38,289 bases of DNA from a virus. Positions 1 to 5,858 of this stretch are shown one piece after another (positions within the stretch are counted from its first letter, which is position 1; each line of letters begins with the position of its first letter). Under the pieces are notes generated by a model that was given only the letters and a program-made list of their open reading frames with translations, did not search any database and had not been told where the DNA came from. The position numbers and the translations under genes were made by a program. The stretch spans positions 1-38,289 of the IMG/VR virus record IMGVR_UViG_3300021963_000303. One strand, given 5' to 3'.

Positions 1-2
1 GT

Positions 3-269
3 AACGCTAGCCCCAGCGGTACACCTGAGAAGTGTGTGGCCTGGTGGTATGCACCTCCCTCTGATCACGTCAGTGATGGACGTTTTGTTCTGCTCCACAC
101 CAAGTCAGGAGCACAGGCACCACTGACCCACTGGCGTACCTACAAACCCAAAGAAGTCTTCACGCAGCATGATGCGTGGGATCTTTTCTTCAATATGATG
201 GAGGCTGGCTACACACCTTTCCCTGGCGTCTCATTGCCACAACTCAAAGCTGCTGTTAAAAAGCAATGA
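3..269 (+). CDS. hypothetical protein, 5' end cut by window edge
   Basis: The frame is open from the first bases of the window to TGA at 267-269, so the gene begins outside; a GTG at 36 is only an internal possibility. The visible 88 residues are rich in Trp and aromatics (CVAWWYAPPSDHVSDG) and end in a basic tail. The stop overlaps the next start (ATGA at 266-269), as expected for co-translated phage genes. I do not recognise the family and assign no function. Confidence 0.6.
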   Translation, partial: NASPSGTPEKCVAWWYAPPSDHVSDGRFVLLHTKSGAQAPLTHWRTYKPKEVFTQHDAWDLFFNMMEAGYTPFPGVSLPQLKAAVKKQ

Positions 270-496
270 TGGATGATGAACTACGTCAGTATGCACTATC
301 ACTTGCCTTAAAAGTATCTGAGTTACCCATGATGTTAGCCAACGGCAAATACTCTTTGCACCTTGAAGTTGATGAAGACACCTACTGGGGTCTTGTTAAA
401 CTTGGTGCAGAGATCAAAACTGATTGTGAAACCTATGCAGAAAACCTACTCCTTGGCCACGTGCAATCCGAACTCGATCGAAAAGCTACAGATTGA
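266..496 (+). CDS. small acidic hypothetical protein (76 aa)
   Basis: The start overlaps the upstream stop as ATGA, and a second ATG follows at 269. The protein is acidic and helical-looking, with no transmembrane stretch, signal peptide or cysteine motif. It is the second gene in a run of small overlapping + strand genes; such runs in phages are usually early genes. Function unknown. Confidence 0.6.
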   Translation: MMDDELRQYALSLALKVSELPMMLANGKYSLHLEVDEDTYWGLVKLGAEIKTDCETYAENLLLGHVQSELDRKATD

Positions 497-650
497 ATGG
501 ATTGATGAACCAGACGGTGGTAGTATTCTTCAAATCGATTGGGACGAAAATGATCCTGATCTGCAATGGTGGACAGACTTAGGTCCAAAAGGTCAAGAAG
601 CCTTTATTATTGATTCACTCTACGAAGCTTGCGCTTGCTATGTCGATTGA
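435..650 (+). CDS. small acidic hypothetical protein (71 aa)
   Basis: The first ATG that does not make an extreme overlap is at 435; an in-frame ATG at 363 would overlap the previous gene by 134 nt. Even from 435 the overlap is 62 nt, so the true start may be a later non-ATG codon. The second half is strongly acidic and rich in Trp (IDWDENDPDLQWWTDLG) and looks like the conserved core. It overlaps the next gene by 11 nt. Family not identified. Confidence 0.5.
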   Translation: MQKTYSLATCNPNSIEKLQIEWIDEPDGGSILQIDWDENDPDLQWWTDLGPKGQEAFIIDSLYEACACYVD

Positions 651-1014
651 CACCTACGGCCTTTCTACTGAACAGTACGAAAAGTTCTTTGAAGACAACG
701 TCAGGTTTGCTGCCAGGCTTTACCTCCTCAGCTGCAACATCCTTTCTTCTGAGGGTGTTGGCAATGTTGACTTCAAAACAGCCCTTGACATGTATCAAGA
801 AGCTGTCTATGCAACCAACGATGACTGTCGTCGGTACCAAAAGGTCAACAACCCTGAGGCAATCAAAGACAACGATATCTTTGGTTTGACTCCATCCAGG
901 GAAGAGCTGATGGAGGAAATCCAATCAGTCAATGCCAAGGTTGAAGCACTTGTTGACTACATCGGCAAGCTGGTCGAAACCACGACTGAAGGCTTGACAG
1001 GTTTGGTAGACTAA
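640..1014 (+). CDS. hypothetical protein (124 aa)
   Basis: ATG at 640 lies inside the end of the upstream gene, giving an 11-nt overlap; an in-frame start 30 nt earlier is possible but would overlap more. The protein is mostly helical and acidic, with a C-terminal heptad-like helix (EELMEEIQSVNAKVEALVDY) that could be a short coiled coil. It ends the first tightly packed group, and a structured-looking gap follows. Function unknown. Confidence 0.6.
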   Translation: MSIDTYGLSTEQYEKFFEDNVRFAARLYLLSCNILSSEGVGNVDFKTALDMYQEAVYATNDDCRRYQKVNNPEAIKDNDIFGLTPSREELMEEIQSVNAKVEALVDYIGKLVETTTEGLTGLVD

Positions 1015-1026
1015 CCACGCCTGCAA

Positions 1027-1080
1027 TAGCGGGTATAGCCCTGAGAGGCCGTCCTGGGTACGACGTAAAACTGCCTACCC
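1027..1080 (+). other. possible structured leader RNA
   Basis: This sits in the 81-nt gap between two + strand genes. GGGTA at 1031-1035 or, alternatively, GGGTA at 1056-1060 can pair with TACCC at 1076-1080, and GCC and GGC segments inside can form a second helix. The two competing 5' partners for one 3' strand are what draw attention. There is no U-run, so it is not a terminator. It matches no riboswitch class I can name and could be chance. Confidence 0.2.
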
Positions 1081-1095
1081 ACTTCACTTCAACTC

Positions 1096-1212
1096 ATGTT
1101 TGAATCTTTGTTTGCCACCGTAGTTCCGGTGTTTAAAGATCTTTTATGGGCAGCGGCAGGCATGCTGCTGACCTATGTTATAAACAAAATTCAATCTTAT
1201 TCTTTTTCCTAA
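1096..1212 (+). CDS. 38-aa single-span membrane peptide
   Basis: A short ORF starts with ATG at 1096 and stops with TAA at 1210-1212, two bases before the next ATG. Residues about 7-30 form one hydrophobic helix ending in a Lys. The size and single span would fit a small holin, antiholin or membrane-targeted host-takeover peptide, but nothing specific supports any of these. Adjacency to the next gene argues for real translation. Confidence 0.5.
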   Translation: MFESLFATVVPVFKDLLWAAAGMLLTYVINKIQSYSFS

Positions 1213-1214
1213 AA

Positions 1215-1439
1215 ATGAAATTTAATTACAACAACTTCCACAGCTTTTCTGATCTTGAGGGCAAAACATTAATCAGTAAAAAAGGAGTTAAGTTTATTTG
1301 GAATGATACAGGCATCTCCATTGAAGACGAGAAAGTCTATGTTCAATTGTTAGATCCCAAAGATGATGAAAACCATTACATCTGCATTGATGAACTAGAA
1401 GATTTCACCTTGATACTAGGTGATCCAATCATCGAATAA
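1215..1439 (+). CDS. small acidic hypothetical protein (74 aa)
   Basis: The in-frame ORF extends upstream to 1146, but ATG at 1215 is chosen because it follows the stop of the membrane peptide by two bases. The protein is acidic and beta-rich in appearance, with a core of alternating hydrophobics (GVKFIWNDTGISIEDEKVYV) and an acidic C-terminus. No domain recognised. It is followed 20 nt later by the Gp157-like gene. Confidence 0.6.
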   Translation: MKFNYNNFHSFSDLEGKTLISKKGVKFIWNDTGISIEDEKVYVQLLDPKDDENHYICIDELEDFTLILGDPIIE

Positions 1440-1459
1440 AACCAAACTCATTTCAACCC

Positions 1460-2173
1460 ATGTCTAAAATCACTCAAACTAAACTTGAAGATCTCAACAT
1501 CATCAAGCTGTACGAGCACTATGGTGCCCTGGAACGCTCTCTTCCTCTCCTTACTCCTGAGTCCCAGGAACTGGCAAAAGCCGAGTTGGAATGTTGCGCC
1601 AACCTACGGTCTGAAAAGATTGATCGCATCTATTACGCGTTGGCTGCCCATGAAGACGCTCTGGAACGCATTAAGAAAGAAGGGGATCTAATTACCCAGG
1701 CCAAGCGACATCATGAGTCGCAACTGAATCAACTCAAGAACCTGCTAAGTTGGTTACGGCGGTCACTGCCGCTGGACTCCAACAGGATTCAGGGTAGAAA
1801 CTATGAGTTTGTTCTCTCAAAAAAGAAAGAACTTACAGTCGAGATCACATCGGATCCAGAGTTTTGGCACACTGAAGAAAGAAGCAAGTACTGCATTGAG
1901 CAGGAAGTCACCACAACCAAAAGAATTGTGGTACGTTCAATGTCAGGAGAAGTTCTATCCGATAGAACAGAACCCAAAACAAAAACCGAAACCCTCCCAA
2001 ACCTTGATGCAATCCGCAACGCTTACCAAAACGGTGAACACATCCCGTCCGGAGTCAAAGTTGAACAACAATATGCAATCCGAAAAAACCGCCTCTTCTC
2101 TACCAAGCGGATGGAAGCACAAGCACCCGAATATTTCGGAGAGCTTTTACAAGAATCTGACTCCACCAACTGA
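1460..2173 (+). CDS. Siphovirus Gp157-like protein
   Basis: The 237-residue protein has a long charged helical region (about residues 25-110) rich in E, K and R, with the pattern of the Siphovirus Gp157 family (PF05565). This is followed by a short beta segment with a Lys-rich turn (LSKKKELTVEITSDPEFW) that in the family marks the end of the coiled coil. Gp157 proteins are small phage proteins of early gene clusters; in Streptococcus phages they have been linked to phage resistance, but the biochemical role is not settled. The C-terminal half here, ending in a basic segment, is less typical. ATG at 1460 is the first start after the previous gene. Confidence 0.7.
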   Translation: MSKITQTKLEDLNIIKLYEHYGALERSLPLLTPESQELAKAELECCANLRSEKIDRIYYALAAHEDALERIKKEGDLITQAKRHHESQLNQLKNLLSWLRRSLPLDSNRIQGRNYEFVLSKKKELTVEITSDPEFWHTEERSKYCIEQEVTTTKRIVVRSMSGEVLSDRTEPKTKTETLPNLDAIRNAYQNGEHIPSGVKVEQQYAIRKNRLFSTKRMEAQAPEYFGELLQESDSTN

Positions 2174-2423
2174 CTTAGAGGACGCACACATTATGATGTG
2201 CTGTCATCAACAATCAGTCGATGACTTCCAGATGCAGATCGACATGCTTGATATTGAGATCAGCATGATTTGTGAGGACAACCGAGAGATTTCACCTTAT
2301 CAAGAATCAAAGCTTGATGAGCTGGAAGAGCGCAAGATTAAACTACTTTCAGGCAAACGTTTTCACCAGAATGCACGCCATGCCTATTGGTATGTAACCG
2401 CACGTGGTGATAAAAACAACTGA
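2073..2423 (+). CDS. hypothetical protein (116 aa)
   Basis: The frame opens at 1803, but coding character appears only after ATG at 2073, which gives a 101-nt overlap with the Gp157-like gene. A shorter form from ATG at 2193 would leave a 19-nt gap instead, so the start is uncertain. The C-terminal 75 residues look most protein-like: acidic helices with Met and Cys, then a basic tail (KRFHQNARHAYWYVTARG). Unknown family. Confidence 0.55.
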   Translation: MQSEKTASSLPSGWKHKHPNISESFYKNLTPPTDLEDAHIMMCCHQQSVDDFQMQIDMLDIEISMICEDNREISPYQESKLDELEERKIKLLSGKRFHQNARHAYWYVTARGDKNN

Positions 2424-2456
2424 AGTAAAATAACCTAACAATGCAGTTGGGGTTCC

Positions 2457-2720
2457 ATGGCAAATGAAGAGCTGATCAGTAAATTACTACAGAGCTTCAC
2501 TGCAGATGGAACCCCTCTTCCTGCATTGATTGGTAATAAGTTGGAGTGGTCGGTTACCATTTTGACCGCTGCCATGCTTTCTAATGAGCATTTAGCTGCA
2601 TCTATGGATGCAGAAGAAATGGTTGATGCTGCCATCAATTATTCCAACTTGATTCAAGAACGTCTTGGTTATTACGAAACTGTTAAGGTTCATTCTTTAG
2701 AACGTCTTCTCGGCACTTGA
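2457..2720 (+). CDS. small helical hypothetical protein (87 aa)
   Basis: ATG at 2457 follows a 33-nt gap that contains a -10-like TAAAAT at 2426, 31 nt upstream. The protein is predicted helical and slightly acidic, with a Met- and Ala-rich central part (TAAMLSNEHLAASMDAEEM). No motif suggests a reaction. Function unknown. Confidence 0.6.
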   Translation: MANEELISKLLQSFTADGTPLPALIGNKLEWSVTILTAAMLSNEHLAASMDAEEMVDAAINYSNLIQERLGYYETVKVHSLERLLGT

Positions 2721-2760
2721 TAAAGTTGCTGCTAAAGTATTGAAGTCTTCTTTGGATTAA

Positions 2761-2958
2761 ATGGAACCTGTTGTTGTGCCAAGGTTGACCGTATCTTTTG
2801 CGGTTGACATTGACGTTGAATACAATTCTTTTGGTGGCAAGACCGCAGAAGAAATTGCAGAGGCGCTACAAGACGATCTTGATGATCTTCTATTTGAGCT
2901 AAGTCCTCACGTCAAAGGTGTCTATACTTCTACAACAGCTGTTAATTTCAATGACTGA
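2761..2958 (+). CDS. small acidic hypothetical protein (65 aa)
   Basis: Begins with ATG at 2761, 40 nt after the previous stop. The N-terminal half alternates hydrophobic residues like a beta strand (VVVPRLTVSFAVDIDVEY); the second half is an acidic helix (TAEEIAEALQDDLDDLLFEL). The stop overlaps the next start (ATGACTGA). Not recognised. Confidence 0.6.
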   Translation: MEPVVVPRLTVSFAVDIDVEYNSFGGKTAEEIAEALQDDLDDLLFELSPHVKGVYTSTTAVNFND

Positions 2959-3241
2959 CGACCTTGACAAAAAGCTCCGTACTGCCGGTGCCTTTGATAC
3001 TCCCTGGTTAAAAGAACAACTCCGCAACTGGGATGTCAAAGCTGAACAAAAGAAAGCAGACTTCATGGAGCACATGTACCAGTGCTCTGCTCGCACCAAC
3101 GGTCTTTACACCGGGCTGTGGCACGACTTCTGTGTTAATGAAGCAGGGCCTTATGCACGCGACGAATACTTCCGTCGTCTTGAATTTGTCCGTGATTTAG
3201 AAGCAGGTAAGTTCGAAGGACAAGAAGTTATTCTTTCGTAA
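2951..3241 (+). CDS. hypothetical protein (96 aa)
   Basis: ATG at 2951 overlaps the upstream stop by 8 nt, a typical coupled start. The protein is charged and helical, with two Cys (YQCSART, DFCVNEAG) and no membrane segment. It is the last gene before the intrinsic terminator at 3262-3296, so it probably ends the transcription unit. Function unknown. Confidence 0.6.
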   Translation: MTDDLDKKLRTAGAFDTPWLKEQLRNWDVKAEQKKADFMEHMYQCSARTNGLYTGLWHDFCVNEAGPYARDEYFRRLEFVRDLEAGKFEGQEVILS

Positions 3242-3261
3242 TCCTGACTACAACTTAGAAT

Positions 3262-3296
3262 AAAGGGATGCTCCATAATTGAGTATCCCTTTTTTT
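3262..3296 (+). terminator. intrinsic terminator ending the first + strand operon
   Basis: Stem AAGGGATGCT pairs with AGTATCCCTT around a short AT-rich loop (one internal mismatch), followed by an uninterrupted run of seven T. The run touches the ATG of the next gene at 3297. A TTAGAATA element sits just upstream at 3255-3262. Confidence 0.75.
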
Positions 3297-3482
3297 ATGG
3301 ATGATCGATCTCCTATTGCTGCTCTTAGGCAGTTGGATATTAATTACATTCTTTATGTAACAGAACGAAATAATCCCAAATGTAAACAATTGGTATCGGA
3401 CGATTGGCTTGAGGGCTATCATCAAGCTGTTACAGATCTTGCTTCCTACCTTGGCGCAGACCGATCCACTAAACAACCTTGA
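3297..3482 (+). CDS. small hypothetical protein (61 aa)
   Basis: ATG at 3297 directly follows the T-run of the upstream terminator, so expression must come from readthrough or a start just inside the hairpin. The reading frame also opens 18 nt earlier at a TTG inside the stem, which is less likely. The sequence MDDRSPIAALRQLDINYILY has a helical, globular look. It overlaps the next gene by 74 nt in another frame. Function unknown. Confidence 0.5.
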   Translation: MDDRSPIAALRQLDINYILYVTERNNPKCKQLVSDDWLEGYHQAVTDLASYLGADRSTKQP

Positions 3483-3864
3483 TCAAGTTTATAAAGAAGC
3501 CTTCCAGGAATTTAATAAAAAGCTGCGGGCTCCTGATCCTTTAACTGCAAAAGACAAACGTGAATCAGATGCAAAAACATCTAACTACATCAAAACAAAT
3601 TTCAAACCAGAAGCTGATGTGTTTACGGTGCCAGATGGTAAATGGTCTGGTTTCTTTCAAGAATCTAAAGGCAAAGCAAAAGAGCGACTAAGGGAATACC
3701 TTGGCGACACCGTTAGTGAATTTGTAGATACTAACGTATTGAGTAGCAATGAATTCTTTGAAGTACTACTACAAGTTGTTTATGACAACTGGCAGTACTA
3801 CCAAAAAAATGCAGATGAAAATCAAGCGTTACTCAAACTTTTGCAAAATGTAGAAAAGAATTGA
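3409..3864 (+). CDS. hypothetical protein (151 aa), unusual start
   Basis: The frame contains no ATG. TTG at 3409 is the only conventional early start and lies 74 nt inside the previous gene, so the 5' end is uncertain: a non-standard start or frameshift from the upstream gene is possible. The body (from about residue 20) is a soluble, charged helical protein. A Lys-rich stretch (LTAKDKRESDAKTSNYIKTN) precedes an acidic C-terminal half. The strong terminator at 3883 follows. Not recognised. Confidence 0.55.
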   Translation: MRAIIKLLQILLPTLAQTDPLNNLDQVYKEAFQEFNKKLRAPDPLTAKDKRESDAKTSNYIKTNFKPEADVFTVPDGKWSGFFQESKGKAKERLREYLGDTVSEFVDTNVLSSNEFFEVLLQVVYDNWQYYQKNADENQALLKLLQNVEKN

Positions 3865-3882
3865 TTGAATTTAATATGTTGT

Positions 3883-3909
3883 GCAGTGGCCGTAAGGTCA
3901 CTGCTTTTT
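3883..3909 (+). terminator. strong intrinsic terminator
   Basis: GCAGTGGCC and GGTCACTGC form a nine-pair stem (one G-T pair) with a GTAA tetraloop, followed by six T. It separates the small-gene block from the structural genes that start at 3959. Confidence 0.85.
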
Positions 3910-3929
3910 TATGTATAAACTATTGAACT

Positions 3930-3935
3930 TAGAAT
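3930..3935 (+). promoter_or_regulatory. -10-like element TAGAAT before the structural gene
   Basis: TAGAAT starts 29 nt before the ATG at 3959, immediately after a terminator, where a promoter is expected. The 11-base string AACTTAGAATA here recurs at 3252-3262. No good -35 is seen. The same spacing is found at other operon heads in this window. Confidence 0.45.
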
Positions 3936-3958
3936 AATTTTAAGTAATTAAAAAAACA

Positions 3959-5257
3959 ATGCCTAACTATAGAGATCCAAAAGATGAAAACCTTTACCCA
4001 GTACATAAAGTTCAGACATGTAGTGGGCGCCCCCTAGAAGTATCGACTACATCCGGTGCTGTTGTTTATACGCAACCAGGTACAACAGCTGGTGATGCAT
4101 TTGGGCGGCAACGAATTTCACAACTGTATACGATCTTTGATAGCCAGCATCGTTATCAAGAGAATGATAAGTGGACCACTGTTACTGGTGTTAGTGGAAC
4201 AACAACTTATCAAGTCAATCAAAGCGTTGTTGATTTAAATGTAACTACTCTTTCGGGTGATTACATTTATCGAGAAACCAAACGTGTGTTTCCCTACCAG
4301 CCAGGGAAATCCTTTTTGAATATGTCATCGTTTGTTTTTGCTTCTGGTAAAACAAACTTAAGACAACGCGTTGGTTTATTTGGTGCACAGAACGGAATCT
4401 ATTTTGAACAAAGCGGCACAACACATAATCTTGTTCTGCGTAGTTATGTAAGCGGCACTGTTAACGAAACACGTGTTGCTCAAAGCAATTGGAACTACGA
4501 TACGTTTAATGGCAATGGTCCATCGGCTCGAGTTTTAGATTCATCTAAAGCCAATATCTTTTGGATGGATATTGAATGGCTAGGTGTAGGTGATGTCCGT
4601 GCTGGCTTTGTGGTTGATGGGCATATGGAGATTGCTCACATCTTCCACAACGACAATCAAAACAACACAAGCTACATGACAACAGCAGTGCTGCCATTGC
4701 GCCAAGAAATTGAAAATCTTGGTACAACTGCATCTAGCTCTACGGCAAAACAAATCTGTGCAACGGTTGCATCCGAAGGTGGCTATGAGGGTTTTACTAG
4801 GCGTTATAACGTTGCTACCAGTACTACGCCTAAAACACTCACTTCATCTGGCGCAACTTATCCGCTGGTTTCAATCCGTATGGCATCAGGCCGTACAGAT
4901 AGTGTTGTGATTCCAGCCAATTTAAGTATTGCGCTTGAGCAAACACAAAACAACAAACCAGACATTATTCAGTACAAAGTATTACTTAATGCAACACTCA
5001 GTGGTGAAAACTGGCAGACTCATTACAACGGCAATGTTCAGTACGACACCACTGCAACAGGTGTAAGTGGTGGTACCGATGTTGTTGGTGGTTACATTGT
5101 TTCTGATGGCACACTCTCATTGAGTGATGTACGGGACTTTAACTTCCAGCTGGGCCGTACTCAATCTGGTGTCAGTGATGTGTTTACCGTTGTTGCTGCT
5201 CCAACTATCAGTGGTGCAAAAGTGTACACAGACTTGTCTTGGTTTGAAATTGTGTAA
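3959..5257 (+). CDS. phage virion structural protein (432 aa)
   Basis: The protein is rich in Thr, Ser, Gly and Asn with alternating hydrophobics, the profile of a beta-structured virion protein. The segment TAGDAFGRQRISQLYTIFDS (about residues 42-61) resembles a motif I remember from many cyanophage structural proteins (GDAFGRLRVS-type). No signal peptide or catalytic motif is seen. It stands alone between a terminator with promoter and the next head at 5295. A tail, neck or decoration role is an inference from composition and from the neighbouring large protein. Confidence 0.7.
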   Translation: MPNYRDPKDENLYPVHKVQTCSGRPLEVSTTSGAVVYTQPGTTAGDAFGRQRISQLYTIFDSQHRYQENDKWTTVTGVSGTTTYQVNQSVVDLNVTTLSGDYIYRETKRVFPYQPGKSFLNMSSFVFASGKTNLRQRVGLFGAQNGIYFEQSGTTHNLVLRSYVSGTVNETRVAQSNWNYDTFNGNGPSARVLDSSKANIFWMDIEWLGVGDVRAGFVVDGHMEIAHIFHNDNQNNTSYMTTAVLPLRQEIENLGTTASSSTAKQICATVASEGGYEGFTRRYNVATSTTPKTLTSSGATYPLVSIRMASGRTDSVVIPANLSIALEQTQNNKPDIIQYKVLLNATLSGENWQTHYNGNVQYDTTATGVSGGTDVVGGYIVSDGTLSLSDVRDFNFQLGRTQSGVSDVFTVVAAPTISGAKVYTDLSWFEIV

Positions 5258-5268
5258 TTACTTCGCGT

Positions 5269-5274
5269 TACAAT
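5269..5274 (+). promoter_or_regulatory. -10-like element TACAAT before the Dps-like gene
   Basis: TACAAT lies 26 nt before the ATG at 5295 in a 37-nt gap. A TTGAAA at 5244-5249 could be a -35, but the 19-nt spacing is poor. Supported mainly by position. Confidence 0.35.
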
Positions 5275-5294
5275 AGGATTACTGCAAAAAAATT

Positions 5295-5858
5295 ATGTAT
5301 ACTCCTGGTCTTCAAGCTCAGCAACCACCCCAGATGGGGGTGGAAACACCCCGAAATGGGGTGACTCCTGAGCCACAGGCCAAACCTAAAGCTCCTAGTA
5401 AATCAAAGAATGGTGATGTCGGGGCCTTCATCCAACAATGTATTTCCCTCTGCTCCTACCTCAAGGAACTTCAGACACAGTCCCATCTCATTCACCTGAA
5501 CTACGAGGGGTCGAACTTCCTCGGGGTGCATGGCTTCCTTAAAGACCAGTACGAAGCTCATCAGACTCAGTTCGATACGTTGGGTGAGTTCATCAGGTCA
5601 ATGGACTACCTGATGCCAATGTGCGCCAGGGGTCTGGCTGATGCAGGCCCTGGAATCCAGCATGTTACCAGCTACAAAGGTAATGATCAGCTCACCACGT
5701 ACTACAAAAACCTGGAAGAGCTGGGCATGAAGACCAAAAAGCTGGAGCCCATTGCTGCCAAGGTGGGTGCTATCGATATTCAGAACTACATGGCTGACCT
5801 CTGTGGCCAAGCCTTTAAGGCTGCTTGGTTTATTAAAGCAACGTTGCGGAATGGTTGA
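5295..5858 (+). CDS. Dps/ferritin-like protein with intact ferroxidase ligands
   Basis: Residues about 42-185 fit the four-helix Dps fold. Dps proteins form 12-subunit cages that oxidise Fe(II) with peroxide, store ferric iron and often bind DNA. The signature HLNYEGSNFLGVH is followed by a D and E helix. H67, H79, D94 and E98 have offsets 0, 12, 27 and 31, the same as H51, H63, D78 and E82 of E. coli Dps. The position of the fifth E. coli ligand (D67) holds K83 here, with D84 next to it. The last helix ends in AWFIKATL, like the W-L-A-L pattern of Dps helix D. The first 40 residues are a Pro- and Lys-rich disordered tail (KPKAPSKSKNG), comparable to DNA-binding Dps tails. The stop overlaps the next ATG (TGATG), so it is coupled to a large probable virion protein; it may act in the infected cell or be packaged. 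Length 187 versus about 160 is explained by the tail. Confidence 0.75.
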   Translation: MYTPGLQAQQPPQMGVETPRNGVTPEPQAKPKAPSKSKNGDVGAFIQQCISLCSYLKELQTQSHLIHLNYEGSNFLGVHGFLKDQYEAHQTQFDTLGEFIRSMDYLMPMCARGLADAGPGIQHVTSYKGNDQLTTYYKNLEELGMKTKKLEPIAAKVGAIDIQNYMADLCGQAFKAAWFIKATLRNG

